From Nicotiana tabacum (Eukaryota; Streptophyta; Magnoliopsida; Solanales; Solanaceae): a stretch of 64,000 nucleotides of DNA. A program made the translations under genes and the position numbers. The DNA lies in NCBI RefSeq assembly GCF_000715075.1, contig NC_134103.1, forward strand, positions 55,644,230 to 55,708,229, given 5' to 3'. The notes beneath the pieces were generated by a model. It was not told the DNA's origin. It was given only the letters and a program-made list of their open reading frames with translations, and did not search any database. Of the stretch, positions 23,143 through 36,759 are shown piece by piece; positions within the stretch are counted from its first letter, which is position 1, and every line of letters starts with the position of its first letter.

Positions 23143-23283
23143 TAAGTGTCCCAATCCACTCTGAAATTTCCTCGGAACCAAACCAACTACCCCGACAAGT
23201 CACATATCAACAAATGAGCATTGAATAAGCAATAAATAGGGGAATGAGGCTATATTACTTAAACAACCGGTCCAGTCATTACA

Positions 23284-25039
23284 ATCTGTTACATGACTTA
23301 ATTGTTAATTGATTCTTTGTAATCGTATCTTTATTTATAAATTGTCATTACTTTCTATTTGATTTTGGGAGTTATCGTGTACTTTTATCATCTGTTTGTG
23401 ACTTCTTGTGTAGCTTCGTTATTGCGTTTGGTTTTGTGATACGCCGTAGTTTATTGTAGTTGTTTGTGTAATGCCTATTATTTGGGGATCGGGTTGCACG
23501 CCACAACAATATTGAAATGATATGAAAAGATGTGAAATGGAGCGATAAGGACGGATGATATGATATAGGTGAGATCGGGTTCCACGCTGTAACAGATATT
23601 ATTATTATTGTGTGGGATCGAGTTGCACACTGCAACATATATTATTATTATTGTGTGGATCGAGTTGCACGCTGTAACGAATATTCTTATTATTGTGTGG
23701 GATCGAGTTTCACGCCGCAACTGATATTGTTGTATTGCTTTAACATGCCAATTTGTGCCTCAGTTATTCCTTGATAAATTGATTGTCAAAGCTAATTTAT
23801 GTGCATGAGGTCATTATCTCATATATGATTGAGTTGTTGGTAATTTAGCATTTTACCCATCACCTTATTTTTGTGTACTTTACGTAAAAATTGTTATCGC
23901 GCTTTATTTTTAACAAATTATATATTAGCTCGTTAAATTTAACTGATGTTTTACTTTGTTTAAATATGATATTTTTACTTCATCTCTTAAATTTCTAAAC
24001 TAAGATAATCTGGTACTCTATTTGCATAACCTCTCCATTGTTTTACTTTATTTGAATCCTAAATTAAACTTAATATCTCATTTGACGCTTTACTTTATTC
24101 AAGTTTGAAATTGTGTTTCATTGTGTTTAAATTTATCCCTCGATCATCTTAGTTGATATTGATATGAATATGATGTACATGGCAGCACAGGGACTTTGCC
24201 GTGCGAGGGTGATTGCTAATGTAGGCATGAGGTGCCATACATGTAAGGTTTGGAAGTTGTGACTCAAGGTTTGTGAGCACTAGGAGTGGTACCTCGGGTA
24301 ATTCTTGTTGTAATTTGTGCATTAGGAACGATTTGATTGATTGAGTTGTCATCGGTTCTCCTTACATGAATTCATTCATATATCATCTGTATTCTAACTA
24401 TGTTATTGCTTTATTACATGGTTATTTCTTGTTTCCATTCATGCTTCTATTATTTTCACTGTTGATTGTAAATTTGTGATTCTTCCGCTGTTGGTCTTAC
24501 ATTGATGCTCTTTCTATTGTTATCTTTATGTTATATCCTACACATGTTTACATGTCTGGTAGGTGTCTTGACTTTGCCTCGTAACTACTCTACTAAGGTT
24601 AGGCTTCCTACTTACTGGGTACCGTTGTGGTGTATTCATGCTACTTTTGAATATTTTTGTGCAGATCCATGTACTTCTTATCGAGTTGGTTTGAGACTTA
24701 TGTCTGTGTGGCTAGAGAATTCAAGGTATACTTGCTCGACGTTAGCATGCCCTGAAGTCACCCTCTATTGTATTTTATTTCCACTGTTTTCTATTATTTC
24801 GGGACACTGATGTACTTCTTATTCTTAGTTACTCTTAGAAAAGCTTATGACTTCTACTACCAATTTGGGATACTGTATCATGCTGGGATTGTTGGCTTTA
24901 TATAGAAATATACGATTTATGTTTAATAGTTGTTTTGGTTAAATTCTGTCATTCAATTCAGTAAGTGTTAGGCTTACCTAGTCTTAGAGACTAGGTACCA
25001 TCACGATATCCTACAGATGGAAAATGAGGTCGTGATGCA
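23284..25039 (+). repeat. LTR D, 3' part (1756 bp)
   Basis: This plus-strand LTR end of the A/B superfamily holds the CTTACTGGGTACCG block (about 24613), the GGCTTACCTAGTCTTAGAGAC segment near its end, and a terminus GTCGTGATGCA at 25039. Its start lies left of B, which inserted into it, and is outside the window. Confidence 0.75.
23485..23735 (+). repeat. D: minisatellite, about 57-60 bp unit x4
   Basis: Units contain GGGATCGAGTTGCACGC, TGTAAC and ATTATTATTATTGTGT. The first unit is interrupted by a unique stretch (23517-23565). Confidence 0.8.
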
Positions 25040-26574
25040 TTCCCTCTTTGAGACTTAAGTCTTTTTCTTGGACATCCACATTTTACCCTATACCCTTCTT
25101 TGAGCTTAAGAGCACTATCCCTCTCTTTGCCTAAGCTCCTAGCGTGCACTGAAAGCGTGTAACTTCAAACGAAGACCAAAGTGGAGGCGATAAGGTGAAA
25201 AAGAAAAAGATGCAAAGTCGACAACCAAAGATATGACTTCAAGAAAAGAAAGATAAAACTCCGCAAATTCAAAAGGAGGATTCAACCAAGAGGAGAAATC
25301 TTCCAAAAATTCAAAGAGGAGGAACTCCAACAAAAGAAGGAAAAACTCCTGCAAAGTAGGAAAAACTTTAAAAGAAAAAAGAAGAAGAAGAAAACAATAT
25401 CTCTGAAAAATAGAAGAAGAACCTCCGACAAAGTTCAAGAAGAAGTCAAAGCAAAGAAAGGGGCATCGAGCCGAACAAGATTATGCGCCGAAGCATGGTT
25501 TGAACTCCAAAGACACGGACACAGTTCATTGCTCATGGAGGGATCAGTCACTTTACCCCACATTAACATCATACTCGTACCCAAGCCTACATTACAAGCC
25601 AATAACAAAGCCCTACATGATCCTACTCCAAGTTTTCTCACATTAGTGGATACTCACATAAAGGTCAAGCATATGGTATCTCAACTGCATGCATTGAACA
25701 TCTTTTTTAGTGTGAGTGTACTTCTCAAAATGTCCTAAAAAATTAAAATACTTCAAAAATGCGTGAAAATCAGGACTTTCTTTTGGTGAGGGCACTCGAA
25801 ACATAAGAATAGGCATAATTCAAATCCATTGATTGAAGCAAGACGAATAAATCTTGTCGATACTTAGGTATACCTGAGGTACCACTCGAAGCTATAGAAA
25901 TTACTCATTAGCTGATCTCAGTTTGATGGAAAGTATATGATGGAAATTCTTATGCACAAAACTGATTGTTGGTACCAACCGAAGTCAAGTAAAAATATGA
26001 ATGATGATGATCGGTTAATAAAATTGGAGTCTTTCTTCACTCTTCAAACTTTCAAATACTCTCGACAAAAACCTACAAAACAACGAAAAATACAGAAAAC
26101 TGATGATCGGTCAATCTACGTAGAGTTAGGTTTTGTTGTAGCAGAACTACACGCGACTTGACATACCAAGGGGGACACATAGGCAACCCACGTAGGGTCC
26201 GGTCCCACTCCTGTAATCGAAAACCAACAAAATTATTTCAATATATATTCGGAACTACACCGCGGCTTGATTTCCTTGTGTAGGAATACGTAAGCAATCC
26301 ACATCGTATTCGGTCATCTTTTACAATTAAACGACATCTTGGCCTGATTCCATTCGGATACATAGGCAGTCTAAGTCAGACCCGACCATATCTTTTCAAA
26401 ATTCTATCATTTTGCATCTTTTGCCTACTCGAGTCATTAATAACGGAACCCTTTTCATCTATTTTCTTACTTTATATATATATCTACATAGAAAAAAATA
26501 ACTTCTTGCTTTTTCAGGCGCCCTCCTGAACAATGGGCATTTTATTTCAAGTTCAATTTTACAGGCGCCCACCT

Positions 26575-27018
26575 TCTAATATGGCTATTTTAGATTTTAA
26601 ATGCTCCGATATCGGTTCGAACCGGTACACAACCCAGATTTCCTTTTTACATTCAAGTGCTCTGATATCCTTCCGGAATCGTAACTACCGGCCGAAGATC
26701 ACATCCGACCGATACATAGCCCGATTTTCCTACAATAGTGCTCCGATCACTTCAGACCGGTACACAACCCGGATTACCTTTTCATTCAAGTGCTCTGATA
26801 TCACTTCGGATTGCCAGGATTTCATTTTTCATTCAAGTGCTCCGATATCGCTTCGGACCGGTAAACAACCCAAACTTTCTTCAAATAAAAGTGATTCAAA
26901 CATTTCAGACTGGTACACACCCCGGATTGTCTACAATAATTCAAAGTGCTCTGATCACTTCGGACCAGCACACATCACGAATTTCCTTCAACTATCCAAA
27001 GTGCTTCGATCACTTCGG
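26575..27018 (+). repeat. L: 3' UTR tandem repeat, about 65-70 bp unit
   Basis: Seven or so degenerate units contain AGTGCTCYGATAT, CACTTCGGACCGGTACAC and AACCCGGATTTCCTT. The array resumes right of S at 29479 with one more unit. Long frames here come from the repeat, not from a gene. Confidence 0.85.
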
Positions 27019-27675
27019 TGTCACGCCCAAACCTCGGGAAGCGCAACCGACGCTCAACTGAGTGAACCCGATCGAGCAAGCCTGTTAGTTACTTTCTACC
27101 CAACTCACCCATGATTAAGAAAAGACATGATTTCATTAATTGGACATTAGGATGTTCATTCATGCAATACTAAATCGTTTTATTAGCTATTTCGCCTTTA
27201 TGTCTCAAAATACACACATAACTTGTTTGACCTTTCTAGCACCCATATACAACCCACATAGTGTCTACGGAGCCTCTAAAGATACAAAAGAGAGTAAAGA
27301 TGGTGCCAGCAATAAGGCTCCGGCTATATCTCAAAACACATAAGAAACAAAAGACGCACAACCCCGGAATGAGATGGGGCTCACCAAGTCAGCTGGGAAG
27401 AATGAGCACTGCTATCACTGGTCAGTATCCTCCGATGTGGAACAACCTGCATCCATTAAAGATGCAGCGCCCCCGCCAAAAGGGACGTTAGTACATGTCG
27501 AATAGTAATAGTATGAAAACCAAACATCAATTTAAGAACTCGAAAATACAATATGAATATGATGAATCAAAGCGATAATAGAATAGCATAGATAGCCGTT
27601 TAAACCAAAGCAAGATTATCAAGAGCAGTCATTAACATTTATAGAATTTAAGAAGAGATCCTCTGTAACAATTTC

Positions 27676-28216
27676 CACACAAAGCAGCCCCGCCGCCTCA
27701 CCCCAATGTATGTGGGTGGAGGTGTAAACACAATACCAAAACTCTACCCAAGCGGCCCTGCCGCCTCACCCCAATGTATGCGGGTGGAGGTGTAAACACA
27801 ATACCCATTTTCACACAAAGTGGCCCCGCCGCCTCACCCCAATATATGCGGGTGGAAGTGCATCAACAACACCAATACCTACACAAATGGGCCATGCCGC
27901 GTCACCCCAATATATGTATGTGGTTGGTGGTACAACAACAATACCAAAATCATACACAAAGCGGCCCTGCCGCCTCACCCCAATATATACGGGTGGAGGT
28001 ATAACCCCAATCACAATATCTACACAATTTGGCAAAATAGTTTTCCACATAAATCACGACTTGGAATCATAACACGTAGATACACAATCCATAGTTACCC
28101 CAATATATACGGGTGGAGGTATAACCCCAATCACAATATCTACACAATTTGGCAAAATAGTTTTCCACATAAATCACGACTTGGAATCATAACACGTAGA
28201 TACACAATCCATAGTT
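27676..28216 (-). repeat. S: minisatellite with exact 120-bp duplication
   Basis: Five units of 68-73 bp match those of C (GCGGCCCTGCCGCCTCACC, CCAATATATGCGGGTGG). Then 27977-28096 is repeated without any mismatch at 28097-28216. The perfect identity contrasts with the diverged units beside it. Confidence 0.92.
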
Positions 28217-28919
28217 TTGGAACACATCCTCAATTTATAATACAATATCATGAGAGCATTTGAAACACGAATAAAACATATATCTTTATCGCAAAACCTA
28301 TTCGGAATACCTAACTTGTAATAAATATCTTGGAACATACAAGGATATTGGGGTTGCAATTCTTAAAGAAGCGTTTAGCCAACATACCTCAATTTAGCTT
28401 ACTTAAACTCTAAAATGTTTCGGAATTCTTAGCAACTTCGATCTATTTTAGCAATATGGCAAAATTGAACCCAAAATTAGGAAAACGATCATAATTCTAG
28501 CTCACTTGAGCATTCTATCAAATACTATGTGTGTATTAAGGTTTCATGGCCCTTTTTATGAAAGACTCCACCAACCCACACCACATTTTTTTCTATCTTT
28601 AACTTACACCCTCCCCACATACCGTAGGAATACATGTATGCAAGGTAAGCACTCCCATCCCCATGAATTACCTTACTAATGGCCCCTTATAGTTACATTT
28701 TAAAATTAAGAGTTTGGGTGATAGAATCTTACCTCTTAGGAAGAAGACCTAGGTGCCTCTATTGATAATATTCAAGGTTTTAAGTGAGAATTGAAGAGCA
28801 ATTTGATGAAGATCACTTTCTCCCTCTAGAACCCTCTCTCTCACTCTAAAAATATCAGAAAATAAGTTCAAAATGGTCCAAGGTAGGTGTTTTAACGGAA
28901 TAGTGTCGGGTTTAAAAAT

Positions 28920-29310
28920 CCCAAAAATGAAGCTCTGGAACAGGTTCTGCGGTCGCATATACGACCGCATAATGGTTATGCGGTCTGCGAAATGATCGCG
29001 AAATTGGGGTGCCAAAACTGGAAAGTAACTTACCAGGTCTGCGGTCACTATGTGGCCCGCAGACCTATTCTGCGATCGCATAATGCACTGCAGAACGGTT
29101 CCGCGGTCGCAAAGTGCACCGCAGAACCTCCCTCCAAAAAATTCCAAAGCGGGATATGCGACAAGAGTGCACTCCACGAAGTGGTTATGCGGGCGCATAA
29201 TGGCAGCGAAATTTGACTTCAAAATGACCCACAAAACTGACCCACTCTGCGACCATTCTGCGGTCCACAGAGTGGTTCTGCGATCGCATAATAGGCCGCA
29301 GAAATGCCTA
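28920..29310 (-). repeat. S: CpG-rich palindromic block
   Basis: Repeated words such as TGCGGTCGCATA, GCGACCGCATAATGG and TGCGGTCCGC fill this block, as in I, P and Q. Confidence 0.75.
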
Positions 29311-30146
29311 CTTCTGCCCAATATTTTCTTCTTCTCCCCATCGCACTATTCAATCCAAATAGTCCGAACTACGGTGAGCAAGCTCGCCGCAAAGAATTTC
29401 TACTATTATTAACCTTTACGCCTACTTCGGCATCACGAAATTCGGGTTTTTTTTGGAAATATTTTACGGGGCCTTACATTCGGACTGGTACACAACTCAG
29501 ATCTCTTTCATTTAGAGTTCTAACATGGGACCATATTTATTTCAAAAAAATCACATATCTATCTTTGTCAAAAAAAATAAAAGCAAGTATCACTTTTACG
29601 TCCCGTTGATATGGGGTGTGTAGGCAATCTGAACCCCCATAGTCAGAGTAACACCCAGTGTCATCACAGTTTGACGTTGGGGAAATTTTCAAAATCCAAA
29701 ATTAAAATCATCCCATTGCCTTCTCGAACTACAACCGGCCTAATTCTCGTTATGTCCAAGATATGTAGGAAAATTCAACACAGAGCTCGACCGTACCCAT
29801 ATAAAAATCCATTCAATCGATCCATTTATCATCCAAGATCCACGTCCCAGTGTTACCACAGTCCGACACTGGGGCAATCATGGAAACAATGTCGAGATTA
29901 CACGAACCATTTCATCCTCGAACATTCGTCTTCCACTCCTTGAGGCTATGATTCATAAGTTGTACTCAATTTTCCACAACTACACACGATCGGATTCTCG
30001 TGCAACCTAAGATATGTAGGCAACTCAAAAGCTAGAGTTCGGTCACAATCTTCAAAACATCCTCCATTCCCTACTCTGTCATGTCGGTACAAAATTGAGT
30101 ATGTTGTCAATTTCTTTGCCGAAGACTCTTACATCATCTCCGGTCA

Positions 30147-30158
30147 AAGAGGGGCAGT
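30147..30158 (+). other. L: polypurine tract
   Basis: AAAGAGGGGCAG lies just before the TGACACTCAATTTTG LTR start, the usual plus-strand primer of Tat-type elements. Confidence 0.65.
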
Positions 30159-30272
30159 TTTTGACACTCAATTTTGACCCTCTATATTTAAAATTGACTT
30201 CTGCAGGCTTCCTAATCAAAAAATGATAAAAATATAGTTTTTTGCACATTATTTAGCTTTAATGCAATTTAT

Positions 30273-32178
30273 TAACTAGCCTCTTTGTAACCTCAAACAT
30301 GGCTCAAATAGTTCACAACAATGTTACAAATATGAGAAACATTATATCTTAAAGCTTAACAGTTAATTCTAGGCATATCATAGCCTAAGCATTACCCCGA
30401 GCATGGATAAATACCTCGGTGCTCGCACATATGCTTAAACCCCACACATATGCGTACCCATAACACGTAGCTATCACAAATAATCCAGGTAACTAGTGCC
30501 TCGACCATGTTTAAATTGGATACTTACCTTAAACAAGCAAAAACAAATACCGAGCAAGCCAAGCAACACTCTAGAAATGCCATCCCGCGCGTACCAACCT
30601 CCGAACGGCTCGAAACTAGCCAAAAATAACTCAAAAAATCAAATAATACCATATGAGACAAACCCAATTGATAAAGGTCGAATATTTAATCAATTACACA
30701 AAGTCAACCAAAACGTCAAACTCAGGCCTGCACATCAGAACCCTACAAAACATACAAATTCCGACAACCCATTCAATTACGAGTCCAACCATACTAATTT
30801 CACTCAAATCCGACTCCGAACCGATGATCAAAACTCAAATATTCACTTTAGGAAAGTTTAGACAAAACCCCCAATTTATCTTTAAAATTCATAATCCAAA
30901 TCCCAAAAGCGAAGATAGATTCATGAAATATAATCAATACCGAGTTGAACCACTTACCCCAATCCATATGATGAAAATCCTCTCCAAAATCGCCCAAAAC
31001 CAAGCTCCAAATCCCAAAATGTGATAAAATGGACCAACCCTCAAATATAAATACAGTCTACCCAGCATTTTTGCATCTGCAAAATATTGGGAGCTCTTGA
31101 GGCGTCGCTTTGAGACCAAACTCTGCTTTTGGGGGAAATCACTGAAATTCGACCCCTCGCACATGCGGAAGTATATCCGCTTTCTGTGACATCGCGGGTG
31201 TGAGCCTCCAACCGATCCTGTGAAGATGCTCGCTTTTGCGCCCCAAGTCACCCCTTCTTTGCTTCTGCAGATGCAGCCCAGCTCCTCGCACCTACGACTT
31301 CTTGACAACAGGCCACCTTCGATTCTGCGACCAAAGTTCCACATCTGCGCCTTTTTAGATGTGGTGAAAACACTGCATTTGCGGACTCCTGCCCCCAGCT
31401 CCAAATTGTGCTTCTACGCTGTAAGTGCTGCTTCTGCGGCTCCGCACCTGCACCCAAGGCTCCACAGGTGCGTTTACAACATGTCCCTACACAGACAAAC
31501 ATCAACCAACATGATCCAAAACAATCTGAACCACGCCCAAAACTCACCCGAGCCCCTTGGGACCCCGTCCGAACATACCAATAATTCCCAAAACATAACA
31601 CGGACCTACTCGAGGCCTCAAACCACACATAACAACATCAAAACCACAAATCGCACCTCAAATCAAACTTAGAGAACTTTTGAACTTTCAACTCCAAAAC
31701 CTACGCCGAATCATATCAAATCAACTCGGAATGAAATTTTCCACACAAGTTACAAATGACATAATGAACCTATCCCAACTGCCCTAACAATAATTCGAAC
31801 CCAATATCATCAAAGTCAACACTCGCTCAAACTTATGAATATTCCAAACCTTCAAATTTTCAACTTTCGCCAAATAGTGCCGAAATCTTCTAGAAATACC
31901 AAACGCAAATCCGGGCATACGCAAGTCCAAAATCACTATCCGGACATAACATAACCATCAAAATTCCGATCGGAGGCCAAATACACAAAAGTCAAACTTG
32001 GTCAACTCTTCCAACTTAAAGCTTCCTAGTTGAGAATCATTCTTCCAAATCATTTTCGAATCACCTGAAAACCAAAACCGACGATTCACACAAGTCATAT
32101 ACATCATATGAAGCTACTCAAGACTTCAAACAGCTGAACGGAATGCAAATGCTCCAAACGACCGGTTGGGTCGTTACA
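30273..32178 (-). repeat. G: 3' LTR, truncated
   Basis: It starts TGTAACGACCCAACCGG on the minus strand at 32178 and matches the 5' LTR down to about 30273 (39909 in the 5' copy). The last 1.37 kb is missing. It holds a CpG-rich block (31060-31480) and AGGTAAGT-type donor sequence at 30522-30529. The exact left junction is uncertain by some 40 bp. Confidence 0.8.
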
Positions 32179-35100
32179 TTCTCCCCCACTTAAACATACG
32201 TTTGTCCTCGAATGTGCTAAGAGTCGTTCCAAAGCTATTAAATCACTGTGTAAACTCATCATGCACATACCCGTGAGTGATCCCATGTCATCCCAATACA
32301 TATAAGCCTGCCAGCATAACCTAACTTAAGGCCTTTTCTCCAACCTTAGCCCATAAACTTTAGAATCAAATCTCCAACATCCAGAATCTATTACAAGACC
32401 CGATTCTCACATACACACACTGTATAAGTCATAACAAGTTGTACCAAGCCAATAACCATAACACAAGATGTAATCACAACGTATACCACATAACTCAGAT
32501 ACTCACAACAATAACTTCTGACCACAATAGCTTCCCATAAACAAACCCGGTACCGGTAACAAACCTTATATTAACTAAAACCTTGTTCCAAACCTTCATA
32601 CACTGCCAAATGGTGAATAGAACACGCAAAAACTCATAACCACTCATTAGGTCAACCAATCATGGAGCTCTCTCGTCCAACAAGAACCATAGCCACATAC
32701 TAAGTTGATTAGTGACATTATTCTTTCAAACATGCCGTAATAAAATTTGATAGTGCTCATTCTAGGTTCACTAACCTCATCTCATCTAGTACAAGCTAAT
32801 CGACCGACATGCCACACCAATATCACCTTGATCCACATACTATGCAATCCATGCACAAAATAAGCAACAACTCAAATGCTCCCAGCAACGGAAAGAGAAT
32901 CAAATGAGAGAACCGTCCCGCAAGCTCAATAGATACCACCACAAGCACAATGCTATGAACCCATCTCACATAGTAGAACTAAGACACTCGAATATTGAAC
33001 AAAGGATCATATCCCAACAAAACTTTGCCGCTGTGCGTGACCCAATCCAAACACCAGTCCACACGAAATACCTCAAGCTATAATGCTCAAAATCAACAAC
33101 CATACGCACATCAACAACAACCTCATGAAGTGCATGACCATAACCACAGAGGAACGGATAACACAATATACCACCAATAAGAAAGACAATAACCAAGGTG
33201 CAATCAACCATTCAACATTCCAAGTACCATCTCGCTCGAATTCCGCCACAAGGCCCAAACATAACAACAATATGTGTGCAAATAACAACAGATCACAACC
33301 CAATGGTAGCATATAAGAGTAATACATAGATCATATCAGAACACAAACAAGCTTAACTCTAACTGAATGACATGCCCCTCAACAATAGCCGTGCTGATTC
33401 AACAAATATGACCCAGTGTAGAATACACATCCTCATTAGGCTTACTAGTGGCCTCCAAATGGATTCTGATCCTTCCGAAATGAGTAGATAACCTTTCCAA
33501 AGATCCACTGGAACCTATCCACAACACATACCATCACCTGGATAACTTGGCCATATCTTTGCATTCCGCAACCAAGAAACAATCTGCCTCTGATCCCATC
33601 TCTACTACTCAAATGACTGACACATCCTTCATACATAATCATTCCACGAGAAATACTTCCATTATTCTTCCGTGCCATATAGCAAAATCTGAACATTAGC
33701 AGTCGATCAACCATGAGAGTACCGCAATACCAATGAAGCATCTGTAAGCCAAAATACAAGGCGCCTTTTGAAATGCGCAGTCTTCTCAGGTCATACCAGA
33801 TAGTGCCAGCATTCATCTAAATATCTGAAACTTTCAATGCCATCTAGAACTCATGACCTTCCTTTTGAAGTTGATCCATATACTTGCACATGCTATTCTC
33901 AATCTCACACGACACACTGCTTCCATCAGGCAATCATATAAAAACACGATAACAAACCTTCCACTTGATCCTATCGAGGAGTAAATCGCAACGCACAACA
34001 AACTCCCTATGTTGTAGAAAATATCCATCCCAAGTCGTGGTAGAAATCACCGAGAACTCTAAGTAACCCATTTGCACATTACCAAGCCATCAAAATTGAA
34101 TTCTAATAACTCAACTAAGTCACGCAGGTCGCCAAAACTCAAGAATATTGCCACTAGACACCGGTAAGCCTCACTACATCATAAGAACCAAAAGAATCGA
34201 TCATACCATTACTATACTAATCCAACCTACTATCAAGTTGTCCTATTTCTCCGAGTTCCTTCCGAATTACCCTCAAGTTGACACTTCTCCTTTCCAGAAA
34301 ACTACAATCCTTACCCAAAGCTCACCATAAGAGATCGTAACATGAAACCACATCGTACTAAATCTCATAAACCACTTCATTCCCTTTTAAACACTCAAAA
34401 TACTGCATCCAAGATACCCGCTCTAAAGAGTCCTCATGTGAATATGAAGTTATTTCTTTAACCTCTCTGATACTGAAACATAGAACCTGAAATGATATAG
34501 ATATACCGCCAGTCCCAACACCATCCAATGCAATCTCGGATCTTAGCCATTTACAAATTCGAAAATTCCTCAAATACCACATATGAATCATGAACTCATT
34601 AGAACTTTATCAGGAGTCATCCACCCTACTATAATCTCAATTGCACCACTCGAACGAGCCGAACGACTTGTGCCCCATTAGCACACCAACATCCAAAGAA
34701 GTAACCCCACTTTAACGCAAATGAGTGACTCCCTTTTTCTAGAACATTACATCCATCACGAATAACAAACCCAAATCATTCCAAGATTTCCATGTATCCA
34801 TAAAGTATAATACATCATGCATCCAGAAATTTCCTTGCTCAAGTCAATCCTCAAAACCAACCTTTTCAAGTCATAATGGATTAACAAACAAGTCTCAGAC
34901 CGAAACCAATACAACACTTATGCAATCTGATCGTCGATAGAAGACTCCCCCACTTGGCTGAAAGCCATAGAGCATAACATCTTATAACCCACAATACCTT
35001 TACTTCATAAATGCCAAAATCTCGCACCGTAATTCAGCCATATCCTTCATGAACTAATGTATCACTAATCATACATTACCTCAAATTATCTGCGAAACTC

Positions 35101-36723
35101 ACATTCATCCTCGTGACAGTCAAGCCAACTTCCTCAAGTGATCCAAACGCAAATTGCAACACATATAACCCACTGGTAAGAGAAAACTCTCCACAGAAAC
35201 AACATAGGGATCACATAACCTCAAGACATCCCACAGGAGATAACCCACTTGCTTAGTCTCAAACAAGCATCTCTTATGTCCTACCATAGCGACAACCACT
35301 AAGAATTCACTAAATCTTACCGAGTCTAAGCTCAACAACAAAACATATGAATCTGTTCCCCTCCACGAATTAACAACATGAAACATACCTCAACACACTC
35401 ATAACTCGAGACTATACAACACATCATGACATAAATCAAACACCCAATAATCCTTTTCATATCCCAGACAGACTCTTCTTTTCATATCTAAGCCATCTAA
35501 ATACATATCAAAGTCACATCGTACTCATCATATAGCCATCCAACCACTCATCGAGCCATAAATCCCACTCCTAGGGACACTACCTGATATATAAGTCCAA
35601 AAAGCACATACTAACTCAAACGAAACCACCGAGCCCAAGATGCGGTCAAAACCCGGCCTCAAGTCCTCCTGACTGGCCTATCACCAAAACATAGAAAATA
35701 TATCTCGCACCTCATCCCTAAAATCACAATCCATCAAAACACAGCAGATATCGAGTGCTCACATAACATACATGTTAAACCCCATATTTTCGTACGTGAG
35801 AGTACGTCGTAAGTCAATTGATGTAAGCTCAGAAATGAGATCATCTTCAAAAGTACATAAAGTAAGTTAGCCATATTACCTTGGAGGTTACAAATATTTA
35901 AGATCATGAACCGCAAGTACCAAGAGGGTTGTATGGCTTAGAAGCTAAATGACTTGAAGAAAATAAGTTTCGTCGAAGGTCGACAAGTTAGGAATGTTAC
36001 AACATGTACTTTTGGGGTGAAACTAAGGTGCTTAACATGATAAGGAGGTTATTTTATGAGTTATTTTAATTGTATTATAGTCTTGTGTTGTGGAACAAAA
36101 GTTGACAAAGGTCATCACAAGTTACATTCGTAAATGTGTTGAACATTAGGTCATATATAGCTAAGCTTTTATACCATTATACTTGGAACTATGGGATGAT
36201 ACACATACCAAATTGAGGATCTACGAGTCTAGTTTCTAACTTATTAAACCACATTCAATACGACATCAGAGTAGAGAGATATTCATATTTTCGCGAGACT
36301 ACGCAGGCAGCCCTTATGGGACCCACTTGGTTGGTGGCCGACCTTCACCTATTTTTATCTCATTTTTGTGATGATATTTAGTCATTTTTTTACCTCCTTC
36401 CATACTCACACTCTCCAAAACCTCCCAAACCGTTCCCCCCAAGGCTCGAAACAAATTCCAAAAAAATACACCGTAATCCAACATCAAAGTTAGCCAGAGG
36501 TGAAGAATAACCCCTCTATGGTAGTGTGATGTGAATAAGGATAATGATGAGCTAAGTTAAGCTTAGGGTTCGAATTATATCAACTGCCTAAGGTATGTTT
36601 AACATCCCTTTGATTGTGATTAAGGTTAATTACATGTTGGTTGTGGTGTTGGAGTGAAAGATCACAAGATAGCATTTGAAAGGGGAAGAGATGTTGTTAT
36701 CATTTGTTGGGTTGTTTTAAGGC

Positions 36724-36759
<36 letters not shown>
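36724..36759. repeat. F: (AT)n(AC)n microsatellite
   Basis: About seven AT and eleven AC dinucleotides in a row. Confidence 0.9.

Larger units (their letters stand above)
11207..23283 (-). mobile_element. Element B: Ty3/gypsy chromovirus, nearly full length, decayed
   Basis: On the minus strand B has a 5' LTR (23283-19989), primer site, leader, gag, a disrupted protease, RT, RNase H, integrase, chromodomain, polypurine tract and a 3' LTR (12351 down to 11207, then cut by C). Gag-pol is riddled with stops and frameshifts. A foreign 2.5-kb LTR (E) lies between gag and protease, and a MITE lies in the 5' LTR. The bases after the 5' LTR are ATCTG; the other target copy is outside the window. B sits inside LTR D. 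Confidence 0.9.
19989..23283 (-). repeat. B: 5' LTR (3295 bp, about 3025 without MITE)
   Basis: On the minus strand it starts TGTAATGACTGG at 23283 and ends GGGTTATGACA at 19989, next to the primer site. It holds a CpG-rich block (21955-22325), AGGTAAGT at 21446-21439 and AGGTAAGC at 21847-21840, and a short-unit minisatellite (20740-20880). It aligns with the truncated 3' LTR. N at the right edge of the window is the same family. Confidence 0.9.
27019..29478 (-). mobile_element. Solo LTR S (2460 bp), C family, TSD TTCGG
   Basis: On the minus strand it starts TGTAAGGCCCCG at 29478 and ends GCGTGACA at 27019. It is flanked by perfect 5-bp duplications TTCGG (27014-27018 and 29479-29483). Removing it rejoins a unit of the L tandem repeat, which proves the insertion. 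It carries the hairpin at 27447-27467, the C-type minisatellite, an exact 120-bp duplication and a CpG-rich block (28920-29310). Confidence 0.95.
25040..30272 (+). mobile_element. Element L: Tat-type 3' region with start of 3' LTR
   Basis: Outside the inserted solo LTR S, this is A-rich, non-coding sequence with repeated GTAGGCAA-type lines (26180, 26300, 26365, 29620, 30008), a tandem array (26575-27018), a polypurine tract AAAGAGGGGCAG (30147-30158) and an LTR start near 30162 (TGACACTCAATTTTGACC). This layout is known from the hypervariable 3' UTRs of Tat-lineage gypsy elements. The LTR is cut after about 110 bp by G. Confidence 0.65.

Noticed and set aside
25139..25438. 99-codon minus-strand frame rich in Phe and Leu
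   Set aside because: It is the complement of a purine-rich stretch in element L. Composition alone explains it, and it has no known motif.
29050..29412. 120-codon frame in solo LTR S, and similar frames at 28749-29321, 46648-46965 and 57228-57605
   Set aside because: All fall in the CpG-rich palindromic blocks of the LTRs. They occur on both strands and show no conserved protein.
33445..33816. 123-codon minus-strand frame inside G as a possible gene
   Set aside because: It has no retroelement or host motif, and other frames of similar length nearby suggest chance.
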